Source: Zea mays
Taxonomy: Eukaryota > Streptophyta > Magnoliopsida > Poales > Poaceae
NCBI RefSeq assembly: GCF_902167145.1
Contig: NC_050104.1
Span: 12,484,001-12,548,000, forward strand
DNA length: 64,000 nucleotides
Direction: 5' to 3'
This document shows, in pieces, positions 44,462-56,853 of the stretch. Every line of letters starts with the position of its first letter. Positions within the stretch are counted from its first letter, which is position 1. The notes below the pieces were generated by a model. The model made no database searches. It saw nothing but the letters and a program-made list of their open reading frames with translations, and was not told the DNA's origin. A program made the translations under genes and the position numbers.

Positions 44462-47400
44462 TCAGACATCGGCAGGGGGAGGAGCAGCACCCTTGGCGTC
44501 GTTTCTACCCTCGGCAGAATCTGGCCCGGCCTCATACGGCAACATGGGCGAAAGGATCTCCACCTCAAAGGAGGAAGCCAGCACCGCGCTTGGGCCCTCG
44601 ACAGTCGCGTCAAGCCTCTGGACCTCGGCTAAGGCGGCCTCCTCTTCATCGGGTAAGCAGTACCCCTCGCTGACCCGCTCCAGATCCACGCCGTAGTGGG
44701 AAGCAAGCACGACGAAGGCCCTCCTAACGCCGTGGTGCAGCGCCCCGCGGAGTCTGCTGCGCACATGGCCGCCCAAGGCCCACAGGTGACTCTGGGGGAG
44801 CTACCAGAGGGGACGTCGTCAAGGCCAAAGGTCCGGTAGAAAGCCGAGATGGCCTCGGACATGGCCACGTGGTCGGCCTCCTTCTGCTCAGCCGCCTGGG
44901 CAAGCGCCTTGAAGTTCTTGACGGACTTGTTAAGAGCCATCTCGAACCCTGCAGACAACCGGACAATGTTCTTCAGACATGAAGAGAAGAATGAAGACAA
45001 AAAACAAAGTCACAAAGCGGGCAAAACATACCTTTGGCCCGGGCACGCTGCTGCGAGGCCACAGCTTGGGCGGACTGGGCAGACCCGACGGCCACGGCCA
45101 GGCCCTCCGCAAGGGTCCCGGCCCGAGCGAACGCCTCGTCTAGTCGCTCTGTAGCCTCAGCCAGCTGACCCCTTAAGGGCCTCAGCCCGGCTCACGGCCT
45201 CGGCAACTTGGCTCTGAGATTGGTCCCACTCGTCGATGACCTGGCTAAGCTCCAGCTGCCGTTGCTGCATCTCCTCGGCCTGAGAAGCCACCTGCTCCCG
45301 CACCGACGAAGCCTCCGCTCGTGCCGACGCCGCCTCTGTCCGCGTTGCCGCTGCCTCCGACTTCAGCTCATCACAGAGCGACCAAAGGTCTGCCACCTCA
45401 GCGCTCCGTTGGGCGAGGCGCTCATTGGCCTCGGTAAGCGCGGCCCGCTGGGATCGCAGCGACTCCCAAACGTCGCTTTCGCAGCGGATGAACAACGACT
45501 TGGCGGTGCTCACGTCCGCAAGCTCCTGAGGAAGGAAAACAAGATGTCACAAAGAATGCCCTGGTCACGCAAGGTGTACGTCTAAATCCTTACCTGGAAA
45601 ACCCTGGTAACGTCCCTGGAAAGGATTTCCATGGTCGATCAAAGCGACCTCACCGCCGCCTCGGTATACTCACGGAAACTATCCCGAGACTTCTCCTCCA
45701 ACTCATCGTTGAGGGAGAGGAGGGGCTCCGAGGTGTCGCGGCTCCAGAACCGGAGCGGCTGCCCACACCACTCATTGGGATTGAGCTGCGCAGAGGTAAG
45801 GCCGCTGCTCCCCAGGACAGGCCACGGTTTTGCGCCCCTCCACCAAGGCGTCGGGTCCCCCGGCAGTCGATGCATCGGGTACCACCACCGTCGACGTACT
45901 GGGCCTCTCCTCGGCTAAGGTGGCAGGCCTCCGATCACCGACCTCGGCAACGATGGCCGCCCTCTCCTCATGGCCGAGAACGGGGAGGTCGGGGATGACC
46001 ACGGTCGGCGGCGCCTCAACCATCCCGACGTCGGCGGCGACGGGCGGCCCTGCGGGCGAATCAGCGATGGCCCCGGCAGGAGTCGATGTCGGCGTCGGCA
46101 ACAAGTCAGACGGGCTCAGGGCCGCGGCCGTGTCAGCGGCCTCCCCCGGCATGATGGTCGCTCCAACAGGGGTCATCCTGGGAGGCTTGCCTCGTGGCAA
46201 CTCGTGCCGCCTGGGCCCCCCGCCGAAGGGCGCCTTGTGCAGAGGCCAACCAACCGGCATGGCGCGCCGCAGCACCGGCTGCAGAGGCTGGCCCCGTCTT
46301 GGGGCCAGACCGGCCGGGCCCTGCCTCCGCTTGCTGAAAGAAAGAGAGAGAGCAAGTTCAAGACACACAGAGAAAAAACCAAAACAGAGGTATCCTCAGA
46401 TACTTACCCGCTCCGGGGCAAGGCCAATCATGCCCGCGGAGAGGCCCCTCGGGCCCCGGTCTCCACAGGCGCTGCCGAGGGTTGCCCCGCTGCCGGCTTC
46501 GACGCCGCTTCTGCCTCGGGCGCCCGAGGCGACGAGGGAGCGGCCCGCCCAGGCGTCATCACGACGGACGAGGGACCGTCCTCCTGTACGATCGGCGCGG
46601 GCACCTGCTCTTGGGGGCATGCGGTTCGGCCTGACCCCCCGGAGTCGCCCCAATCATCTCGGCCAAGGGGTCAAGTACCCCCTCGGCCTGCCTCCGCTCC
46701 TCGGACCGGGACCTTGGTGTCCCGGCCCCAAGCACTGATGGTGCCAACCCATCTGGAGGCTGGCTCGGCGACCCCTGGCCCAGCCTCGGGTCCCGACTGA
46801 GGCCAAGTCGGGCCGCCATGTCGTCGTCTTCGTCGTCGACATCATCATCATCATCATCGTCGTCGTCAGGCGTCTCCGGCGATGGCTCCAACGGGAGCCC
46901 ATCCCTCGCCTGCCTCCAACGACGCTTCTCCAAGGCTTCCCGAGCTCGCATCCTCTCACAAGCTTGGGCCTTTTCCGCATCCTTCTTCTCCTTTTCCTTC
47001 TCTGCAGCGAGCCTACGCACGGCTCGGTCCCCCGCGTCCTCCGGGACCGGTGGCCGGGCGAGTTTAAAACTCATCAACCCCTGAGGACGAACAAAAATCC
47101 CAACAGTAAGAGTCAAAGGCGTAGAAAACTCGGCGCAAAACAAAAGGAGGATCAGACACTTACCAGGGACACATACCCACGGTAAGGACGCATCGTGGGC
47201 TGGCTAAGGGCGCCAGCATCCAGCCTCCCTACCGTACCCACTACCCGCTTGAGGAGGTCGTCGGCGGAGAGGGAGGTCGAGGACATCCGCAAGCCCTCCA
47301 AATCGGCCCCCGGCTTCATCTCCGAGAGCCGCAACCGCCGCTCTGCCAAAGGGAGCACCCTCTTGTGATGGATAGCGGCGACGACCCCCGCAGCGGTAAG

Positions 47401-48078
47401 GCCCTCATCTCGTAACTTCTGCAAGGCGTGCAGAATAGGCTAGAGCTTCTCCTGGTTCTCACGTGTGGCCCCCCAGCGCCAGTTATTGCCGGCGGCTGTC
47501 ACCACTCATTGATAAAACGACGGAAGCATCCCGTCGTCGTTCCGGAGATAAAACCACCGGTTCTGCCACCCCTTGTTCGAAGATACAAGGGAGGCAGGGA
47601 TGTACTGCTGTGCGGCCCGACCTCAGCTGGAGGGTGCCGCCACCAGCCCGCACCGCCATACGGACCTTCTTCACGTCCGTCGATGAGGCGAAGAACTCCG
47701 TGGAGAAGAGATGGGTCCGCAGGTCCCAGTGAGGGTCAATCCCCAAAAAACCCTCGCAAACCGCCGCGAAGATGGCCGCTTGCGCAATGGAGTTGGGGTT
47801 GAAGTTATGCAGCTCCACCCCGTAGTAGTGCAGAAGCGCCCGCATGAATCGGCTCACTGGCACTCCAAACCCCCGCTCATGGAAGGGGATGAAACTGACC
47901 ACATACCCCGGCGGCGGAGTCGGGTCGGCCTCGCTCCCGGGGCCATCCACTCCGGCTGCGGCCCGCCGGAGAGAGGACGGAGCAAACCATCGGTAATAAG
48001 GGCCTCCAGATCCTCCACAACAACGGTGGAGAAAGGCCACGGGTCGCGCGGCGGAACGACGGTCACCTTGTCAGCCAT
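44462..48078 (-). pseudogene. Antisense extra gene of element C (Transposase_28 / 'putative gypsy type transposon' family), broken
   Basis: Runs opposite to gag-pol. From the ATG at 48078 (MADKVTVVPPRDPWPFSTVVVEDLEALI), a frameshift leads to PTPPPGYVVSFIPFHERGFGVP, FMRALLHYYGVELHNFNPNS and CEGFLGIDPHWDLRTHLF, then after another shift VSSNKGWQNRWFYLRNDDGMLPSF, the hallmark of this family. Plausible GT-AG introns lie at 47163-47081 and 46407-46334. Later parts are a Lys/Glu/Arg- and Asp-rich stretch (about 47080-46800), SAQLNPNEWCGQPLRFWSRDTSEPL (about 45795-45720), and Ala/Glu-rich coiled coil (45513-45157, 45000-44850), ending at a stop at 44462. Genes like this are known between pol and the 3' LTR of Tat-lineage elements; function is unknown. 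Confidence 0.85.
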
Positions 48079-48774
48079 CGCCGAACGGAGGTGGTGGAGG
48101 CGGAGGGGATGAGGTGCGCGGTTTTCTCTGTCTACTCTCTTAGGTTGCGGAAACAAAAGCAGAAAGCAAGCGCAAATGGCAGGGTAAAGAACAACCACCG
48201 GCCCCCCTTTCGGGTAAATAAAGGCCCGGGCGAGATCCACCCAAAATTTCGCCCGAACCCGTCGCGAAATTAAAACTCGAAGGTGAAACGGTTTTTCTGT
48301 TCCTCGAACGACTCGCGCACGCGCAACAGACGCCCCGCGAATCGCCCGTCTCATCGCATTAACTCCCTGGCAGGGCAAGCGACACCTCTGGCAGGCGAAG
48401 CGGGCGACGTTTCACCTCCGTCATGATGACCGCATCAAAAAAGGTGCGCCACATTATTTAAATTAGTATCCTTTTCCTTTTCCTCTCTCTCTCTCTTACC
48501 ACAGGGACCGGGAAAGGGGATATTTAAAAAAGGATCCTTCTCAGCAAAGGAAACAGGCCCTGAGCCCTCCTACTGATCAGGGGTTCGAAGGTTGCGCCCT
48601 GCGGGGTTCGGCAACTGCCCCAGAACACTCGGGCTCCGAGCCCTTTACTGATCAGGGGTTCGAAGGCTGGCCCCTCGGAAGGGTTCGACAGCCGCCCCAG
48701 AGCATGCAGAGTCAGGGATGACCCTGGGTACGTCTGTTACATGGCCGAGGCTCGAGCTATGCTCTCGAGGTACC
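48079..48774. other. Element C non-coding region upstream of the antisense gene
   Basis: Probable leader/promoter of the antisense gene (CTCTCTCTCTCT run near 48483-48497), then from about 48540 the partial first unit of the 525-bp tandem repeat (GAGCCCTTTACTGATCAGGG, GGGTTCGACAGCCGCCCCAG). It is cut at GTACC by Sirevirus D. Confidence 0.7.
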
Positions 48775-49652
48775 TGAAAGGGAATTAGGCTTACACCTAG
48801 TCCCTAATTAATTTTGGTGGTTGAATTGCCCAACACAAATAATTGGACTAACTAGTTTGCTCGAGTGTATAGATTATTCAGGTGTAAAAGGTTCACACTC
48901 AGCCAATAAAAAGATCAAGTTTTGGATTCAACAAAGGAGCAAAGAGTCAACCGAAGGCACCTCTGGTCTGGAGGCACCGGACTGTCCGGTGTACACCGGA
49001 CAGTGTCCGGTGCACCACCGGACAGTGTCCGGTGCACCAGAGGACTCCAACTCGAACTCGCTACCTTCGGGAATTTCTCAGGCCGGCGCGCTATAAATCA
49101 CCGGACTGTCCGGTGTACACCGGACAGTGTCCGGTGCTCCAAGGAAGCGCGGTCTCCGGAACTCGCCAGCCTCGGGAACGCGCAGCAGCCGCTCCGCTAT
49201 AATTCACCGGACATGTCCGGTGTGCACCGGACTGTCCGGTGCATCCTCGGAGCAACGGCTATTTCGGCGCCAACGGCTACCTGCGATGCATTTAATGCGC
49301 GCACAGCGCGCGCAGAAGGCAGGCGCGCCCATACTGGCGCACCGGACAATGAACAGGAGATGTCCGGTGTGCACCGGACATCCAGGCGGGCCCACAAGTC
49401 AGGAGCTCCAACGGTCAAAATCCAACGGCATTGGTGACGTGGCTAGGGCACCGGACATGTCCGATGTGCACCGGACTGTCCGGTGCGCCATCGAACAGAC
49501 AGCCTCCACCAACGGTCAAGTTTGGTGGTTGGGGCTATAAATACCCCAACCACCCCCACATTCATTGTATCCAAGTTTTCCACTTCTCAACCACTTACAA
49601 GAGCTAGGCATTCAATTCTAGACACACCAAAGAGATCAAATCCTCTCCAATT
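48775..49652 (+). mobile_element. 5' LTR of Sirevirus D, 3' third deleted
   Basis: Matches 55543-56400 of the 3' LTR, including the palindromes and the TATA box CTATAAATAC (49535-49544). It ends at CTCTCCAATT, where gag sequence begins. The shared CAATT at the joint (49648-49652) occurs in both parent sequences. Confidence 0.95.
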
Positions 49653-51459
49653 AATTCGTGGTAATCCTAGATACCCACTAATGACTCCCGAGGAAGTTAT
49701 CGGGAATTTTGTGAGCTTTGAATGTATGATTAAAGGATCAAAGAAGATCAACGAGCTTGACGAACCCTCCACGTCCGAGGCGCAACCGGTGGCCTTCAAG
49801 GCGACTGAGGAGAAGAAGGAGGAGTCTACACCAAGTAGACAACCAATTGACGCCTCCAAGCTCGACAATGAGGAGATGGCTTTAATCATCAAAAGCTTTC
49901 GCCAAATCCTCAAGCAACGGAAAGGGAAAGACTACAAATCCCGTTCCAAGAAGGTTTGCTACAAGTGTGGTAAGCCCGGTCACTTTATCGCTAAATGTCC
50001 ATTATCATGTGACAGTGACAGGGACAACGACAAGAAGGGAAAGAGAAGAGAAAAGAAGAGGTACCACAAGAAGGGCGGCGATGCTCACGTGTGCCGCGAG
50101 TGGGACTCCGACGAGAGCTCCACCGACTCCTCATCCGACGAGGACGCCGCCAACATCGCCGTCACCAAGGGACTCCTCTTCCCAAACGTCGGCCACAAGT
50201 GCCTCATGGCAAAGGACGGCAAAAGGAAGAAGGTAAAATCAAGATCCTCCACTAAATATGAAACCTCTAGTGATGAGGATGATGCTAGCAATGAGGAGGA
50301 TAACTTGCGCGTTCTTTGTGCCAACCTTAACATGGAACAAAAGGAAAAACTAAATGAGCTAATTAGTGCCATTCATGAAAAGGATGACCTTTTGGATTCC
50401 CAAGAGGATTTTCTAATTAAAGAAAACAAGAAACATGTTAAGGTTAAAAATGCTTATGCTCTAGAAGTAGAAAAATGTCAAAAACTATCTAGTGAGCTAA
50501 GCACTTGCCATGACACTATTGCCAACCTTAGAAATGAAAATGCTAGTTTAATTGCTAAGGTTGATTCTCATGGTTGTGATGTTTCAATTCCCAATCCTAG
50601 ATATAATAATGATGATTTGCTTGCTAAGATTGAAGAATTAAACATTTCTCTTGCTAGCCTTAAAATTGAAAATGAAAAATTACTTGCTAAGGCTAAGGAT
50701 TTTGATGTTTGCAAAGCTACTATTTCCGACCTTAGAACTAAAAATGATTTATTACATGCTAAGGTTGTAGAATTGAAATCTTGCAAACCCTCTGCATCTA
50801 ATGTTGAACATGTTACTATTTGTACTAGATGTAGAGATATTGATGTTAATGCTATTCATGATCACATGTCTTTAATTAAACAACAAAATGATCATATAGC
50901 AAAACTGGATGCTAAAATTGCCGAGCATAACTTGGAAAATGAAAAGTTTAAATTTGCTAGAAGTATGCTCTACAATGGGAGACGCCCGGGCATCAAGGAT
51001 GGCATTGGCTTCCAAAGGGGAGACAATGTCAAACTTAATGCCCCTCCTAAAAATTTGTCTAACTTTGTTAAGGGCAAAGCTCCCATGCCTCAGGATAACG
51101 AGGGTTACATTTTGTACCCTGCCGGTTATCCCGAGAGCAAAATTAGGAGAATTCACTCTAGGAAGTCTCACTCTGGCCCTAATCATGCTTTTATGTATAA
51201 GGGTGAGACATCTAGTTCTAGGCAACCAACCCGTGATAAGTTGCCTAAGAAGAAGACTCCTAATGCATCAAATGATCATGACATTTCATTTAAAACTTTT
51301 GATGCATCTTATGTTCTGACTAATAAATCCGGCAAGGTAGTTGCCAAATTTGTTGGGGGCAAACACAAGGGCTCCAAGACTTGTGTTTGGGTACCCAAAG
51401 TTCTTGTTTCTAATGCCAAAGGACCCAAAACCGTTTGGGTACCTAAAGTCAAGAACTAA
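49483..51459 (+). pseudogene. gag of Sirevirus D, N-terminally truncated and fused to LTR sequence
   Basis: The open frame of 658 codons starts with about 56 residues translated from LTR sequence (MRHRTDSLHQRSS...) and enters gag at LIRGNPRYPLMTPEEVIGNF. The N-terminal low-complexity part and most of the UBN2-type core are lost. Retained are the zinc knuckle CYKCGKPGHFIAKCP (near residue 160), the coiled-coil region and the KTVWVPKVKN end, very close to B. The ATG lies upstream of the LTR TATA box, so an LTR-initiated transcript would not include it. A gag protein starting here is therefore unlikely. Confidence 0.92.
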
Positions 51460-51472
51460 AATTGTTTTGTAG

Positions 51473-54400
51473 GTTTATGCATCCGGGGGCTCAAGCTGGA
51501 TACTCGACAGCGGGTGCACAAACCATATGACAGGGGAGAAAAAGATGTTCTCCTCATATGAGAAAAACCAAGATCCCCAAAGAGCGATCACATTCGGGGA
51601 TGGAAATCAAGGTTTGGTCAAAGGTTTGGGTAAAATTGCTATTTCACCTGACCATTCCATTTCCAATGTTTTTCTTGTAGATTCTTTAGATTACAATTTG
51701 CTTTCCGTATCCCAATTATGTCAAATGGGCTACAACTGTCTATTTACTGATGTAGGTGTTACTGTCTTTAGAAGAAATGATGATTCAATAGCATTTAAGG
51801 GAGTGTTAGAGGGTCAGCTATACTTGGTAGATTTTGATAGAGCTGAACTCGACACTTGCTTGGTTGCTAAGACTAACTTGGGTTGGCTCTGGCACCGCCG
51901 ACTAGCCCATGTTGGAATGAAGAATCTTCACAAGCTTCTAAAGGGGGAACACATTTTAGGACTAACCAATGTTCATTTTGAGAAAGACAGGATTTGTAGC
52001 GCATGCCAAGCCGGGAAGCAAGTTGGCACCCATCATCCACACAAGAACATTATGACAAGTGACAGGCCACTGGAGCTCCTTCACATGGATTTATTCGGCC
52101 CGATTGCTTACATAAGCATCGGCGGGAGTAAGTACTGTCTAGTTATTGTGGATGATTATTCTCGCTTCACTTGGGTGTTCTTTTTGCAGGAAAAATCTCA
52201 TACCCAAGAGACCTTAAAGGGATTCTTGAGACGGGCTCAAAATGAGTTCGGCTTAAGGATCAAAAAAATTAGAAGCGACAACGGGACGGAGTTCAAGAAC
52301 TCTCAAATTGAAGGCTTCCTTGAGGAGGAGGGCATCAAGCATGAGTTCTCTTCACCCTACACCCCACAACAAAATGGTGTAGTGGAGAGGAAGAATCGAA
52401 CTCTATTGGACATGGCAAGAACCATGCTTGATGAGTACAAGACACCGGATCGGTTTTGGGCCGAGGCGGTCAACACCGCCTGCTACGCCATCAACCGATT
52501 ATATCTACACCGAATCCTCAAGAAGACATCCTATGAACTCCTAACCGGTAAAAAGCCCAATATTTCATATTTTAGAGTTTTTGGTAGCAAATGCTTTATT
52601 CTTGTTAAGAGAGGTAGAAAATCTAAATTTGCTCCTAAAACTGTAGAAGTCTTTTTACTAGGATATGACTCAAACACAAGGGCATATAGAGTCTTTAACA
52701 AGTCCTCAGAACTTGTTGAAGTTTCTTGTGACGTTGTGTTTGATGAGACTAACGGCTCTCAAGTAGAGCAAGTTGATCTTGATGAGATAGGTGAAGAACA
52801 GGCTCCATGCATAGCGCTAAGGAACATGTCCATTGGGGATGTGTGTCCTAAGGAATCCGAAGAGCCTCCACATGCACAAGATCAACCATCCTCCTCCACA
52901 CAAGCATCTCCACCAACCCAAAATGAGGACGAGGCTCAAGTTGATGAAGGGCAAGATCAAGAAGATGAGCCACCTCAAGATGATGGCAATGATCAAGGGG
53001 GAGATGCAAATGATCAAGAAAAGGAGGATGAGCAAGAATCAAGGCCGCCACACCCAAGAGTCCACCAAGCAATCCAACGAGATCACCCCGTCGACACCAT
53101 CCTCGGCGACATTCATAAGGGGGTAACTACTAGATCTCGTATTGCACATTTTTGTGAACATTACTCTTTTGTTTCCTCTATTGAGCCACACAGGGTAGAG
53201 GAAGCACTACAAGATTCGGATTGGGTGGTGGCAATGCACGAGGAGCTCAACAACTTCACTAGGAATGAGGTATGGCATTTGGTTCCACGTCCTAATCAAA
53301 ATGTTGTAGGAACCAAATGGGTCTTCCGCAACAAGCAAGATGAGCATGGTGTGGTGACAAGGAACAAAGCTCGACTTGTGGCCAAGGGATACTCCCAAGT
53401 CGAAGGTTTGGATTTCAGTGAAACCTATGCACCCGTAGCTAGGCTTGAGTCAATTCGCATATTATTAGCCTATGCTACTTACCATGGCTTTAAGCTTTAT
53501 CAAATGGACGTGAAAAGTGCCTTCCTCAATGGACCAATCAAGGAAGAGGTCTATGTTGAGCAACCTCCCGGCTTTGAAGACAGTGAGTATCCTAACCATG
53601 TCTATAAGCTCTCTAAGGCGCTTTATGGGCTCAAGCAAGCTCCAAGAGCATGGTATGAATGCCTTAGAGATTTTCTTATTGCTAATGGCTTCAAAGTCGG
53701 AAAGGCCGATCCTACACTCTTTACTAAAACTCTTGAAAATGACTTGTTTGTATGCCAAATTTATGTTGATGATATTATATTTGGGTCTACTAACGAGTCT
53801 ACATGTGAAGAGTTTAGTAGGATTATGACACAGAAATTCGAGATGTCTATGATGGGGGAGTTGAAGTATTTCTTAGGATTCCAAGTGAAGCAACTCCAAG
53901 AGGGCACCTTCATTAGCCAAACGAAGTACACTCAAGACATTCTAAACAAGTTTGGGATGAAGGATGCCAAGCCCATCAAGACACCCATGGGAACCAATGG
54001 GCATCTCGACCTCGACACGGGAGGTAAGTCCGTGGATCAAAAGGTATACCGGTCGATGATAGGTTCTTTGCTATATTTATGTGCATCTCGACCGGATATT
54101 ATGCTTTCCGTATGCATGTGTGCAAGATTCTAAGCCGACCCTAAGGAAGCTCACCTTACGGCCGTAAAACGAATCTTGAGATATTTGGCTTATACTCCTA
54201 AGTTTGGGCTTTGGTATCCTAGGGGATCCACATTTGATTTAATTGGATATTCGGATGCCGATTGGGCGGGGTGTAAAATCAATAGGAAGAGCACATCGGG
54301 GACTTGCCAGTTCTTGGGAAGATCCTTGGTGTCTTGGGCTTCAAAGAAGCAAAATTCGGTCGCTCTTTCCACCGCCGAAGCCGAGTACATTGCCGCAGGA

Positions 54401-54718
54401 CATTGTTGCGCGCAATTGCTTTGGATGAGGCAAACCCTGCGGGACTACGGTTACAAATTAACCAAAGTCCCTTTGCTATGTGATAATGAGAGTGCAATCA
54501 AGATGGCGGATAATCCCGTCGAGCATAGTCGCACTAAACACATAGCCATTCGGTATCATTTTCTTAGGGATCACCAACAAAAGGGAGATATCGAGATTTC
54601 ATACATTAATACTAAAGATCAATTAGCCGATATCTTTACCAAGCCTCTTGATGAACAATCTTTTAACAAACTTAGGCATGACCTCAATATTCTTGATTCT
54701 AGGAACTTCTTTTGTTAA
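51473..54718 (+). pseudogene. pol of Sirevirus D, single in-frame stop
   Basis: Same order and motifs as [12 protein letters not shown] protease near 51498, [10 protein letters not shown] finger, [38 protein letters not shown] near 53764, YSDADWAG and [26 protein letters not shown] at 54131-54133 replaces the CAA codon of B (CARF*ADPKE), a C-to-T change between RT and RNase H. The frame is otherwise open to the TAA at 54716. A premature stop there would give a Pol lacking RNase H. Confidence 0.95.
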
Positions 54719-55542
54719 AATGCACACATTGCTCTTCTATATACCTTTGATCATGTCTCTTTCATATGCTATGACTAATGTGTTTTTCAAGTCTATTTCA
54801 AACCAAGTCATAGGTGTATTGAAAGGGAATTGGAGTCTTCGGCGAAGACAAAGGCTTCCACTCCGTAACTCATCCTTCGCCGTCGCTCCAAGAGACTCTC
54901 CATCTTTGGGGGAGAGAGCAAAAGGACTTCGTCTTGGTATAATCTTAACTCATTTATTTATAACCAAAGGGGAAGATAGCTCTTCGAGGGCTCTAATGAT
55001 TCCGTTTTTGGCGATTCATGCCAAAGGGGGAGAAAGTATGAGCCCAAAGCAAAAGGACCGCATCACCACCACCTATTTCAAAAACTTCGTGTTTTCCAAG
55101 AATATTATCAATTGGTATCCTATTGTGTTCAAAAGGGGGAGAAAGTAGTATTTCAAAAAGGATATATCAAAACCCTCTTGAACACTAAGAGGAGGATCTC
55201 ATTTAGGGGGAGTTTTGTTTAGTCAAAGGAAAAGCATTTGAAACAGGGGGAGAAAATTTCAAATCTTGAAAATGCTTCTCAAAATCTTATTCATTTGCCT
55301 TTGACTATTTGCAAAAGAACTTTGAAAAGGATTTACAAAAGAGTTTGCAAAAACAAAACATGTGGTGCAAGCGTGGTCCAAAATGTTAAATAAGAAAGAA
55401 ACGATCCATGCATATCTTGTAAGTATTTAGATTGGCTCAATTCCAAGCAACCTTTACACTTACATTATGCAAACTAGTTCAGTTATGCACTTCTATATTT
55501 GCTTTGGTTTGTGTTGGCATCAATCACCAAAAAGGGGGAGAT
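54719..55542 (+). other. Sirevirus D region with repeated polypurine tracts
   Basis: Purine runs CCAAAGGGGAAGA near 54964, CCAAAGGGGGAGAAAG near 55021, AAAAGGGGGAGAAAG near 55131, TTAGGGGGAGTTTTG near 55203, ACAGGGGGAGAAAATT near 55243 and CCAAAAAGGGGGAGAT at 55527-55542 next to the LTR. These correspond one for one with those in B. No coding frame. Confidence 0.88.
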
Positions 55543-56853
55543 TGAAAGGGAATTAGGCTTACACCTAGTCCCTAATTAATTTTGGTGGTTGAATTGCCCA
55601 ACACAAATATATGGACTAACTAGTTTGCTCGAGTGTATAGATTATTCAGGTGTAAAAGGTTCACACTCAGCCAATAAAAAGATCAAGTTTTGGATTCAAC
55701 AAAGGAGCAAAGAGTCAACCGAAGGCACCTCTGGTCTGGAGGCACCGGACAGTCCGGTGCACCACCGGACAGTGTCCGGTGCACCAGAGGACTCCAACTC
55801 GAACTTGCTACCTTTGGGAATTTCTCAGGCCGGCGCGCTATAAATCACCGGACTGTCCGGTGTACACCGGACAGTGTCCGGTGCTCCAAGGAAGCGCGGT
55901 CTCCGGAACTCGCCAGCCTCGGGAACGCGCAGCAGCCGCTCCGCTATAATTCACCGGACATGTCCGGTGTGCACCGGACTGTCCGGTGCATCCTCGGAGC
56001 AACGACTATTTCGGCGCCAACGGCTACCTGCGATGCATTTAATGCGCGCACAGCGCGCGCAGAAGGCAGGCGCGCCCATACTGGCGCACCGGACAATGAA
56101 CAGGAGATGTCCGGTGTGCACCGGACATCCAGGCGGGCCCACAAGTCAGGAGCTCCAACGGTCAGAATCCAACGGCATTGGTGACGTGGCTGGGGCACCG
56201 GACATGTCCGGTGTGCACCGGACTGTCCGGTGCGCCATCGAACAGACAGCCTCCACCAACGGTCAAGTTTGGTGGTTGGGGCTATAAATACCCCAACCAC
56301 CCCCACATTCATTGTATCCAAGTTTTCCACTTCTCAACCACTTACAAGAGCTAGGCATTCAATTCTAGACACACCAAAGAGATCAAATCCTCTCCAATTC
56401 CACAAAAGGCTTTAGTGATTAGCGAGAGAGATTTGCCGTGTTCTTTTGAGCTCTTGCACTTGGATTGCTTCTTTTCTTTCTCACTTGCTCTTGTGATCAA
56501 CACTCAATTGTAATCAAGGCAAGAGGCACCAATTGTGTGGTGGCCCTTGCGGGGAAGTTTTATTCCCGGCTTTGATTTGAGAAGAGAAGCTCACTCGGTC
56601 CGAGGGACCGTTTGAGAGAGGGAAGGGTTGAAAGAGACCCGGCCTTTGTGGCCTCCTCAACGGGGAGTAGGTTTGCGAGAACCGAACCTCGGTAAAACAA
56701 ATCCGCGTGTCACACTCTTCATTTGCTTGCGATTTGTTTTGCGCCCTCTCTCGTGGACTCGTGTACATTTCTAACGCTAACCCGGCTTGTAGTTGTGATT
56801 ATTTTTGAGAATTTCAGTTTCGCCTTATTCACCCCCCCTCTAGGCGACTTTCA
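55543..56853 (+). mobile_element. 3' LTR of Sirevirus D
   Basis: 1311 bp from TGAAAGGGAATTAGG to CTCTAGGCGACTTTCA, with TATA box at about 56282-56291. Palindromes at about 55741-55785, 55847-55884, 55954-55990 and 56194-56233. Confidence 0.97.

Larger units (their letters stand above)
48775..56853 (+). mobile_element. Sirevirus D (Opie/Ji type) with an LTR-to-gag deletion
   Basis: Plus strand, with target duplication GTACC at 48770-48774 and 56854-56858. The 3' LTR is complete (1311 bp) but the 5' LTR stops at about 49652, where it joins the middle of gag. The end of the LTR, the PBS and about 300 N-terminal gag codons are deleted. pol is complete except for one stop. The element sits within the 525-bp tandem repeat of C. 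Without a PBS it cannot be reverse transcribed normally. Confidence 0.96.

Noticed and set aside
45157..45513. Ala/Glu-rich 118-residue coiled-coil frame as an independent gene
   Set aside because: Position, strand and content fit the C-terminal coiled coil of the antisense gene of the Huck-like element.
45830..46800. Plus-strand frames of 302 and 276 codons
   Set aside because: They lie opposite the antisense gene in GC-rich DNA, contain no recognisable domain and are best explained as shadows.
49483..49652. LTR-derived N-terminus of the 658-codon frame as a new gag leader
   Set aside because: It arose from a deletion joint and lies upstream of the LTR TATA box, so it is unlikely to be translated.
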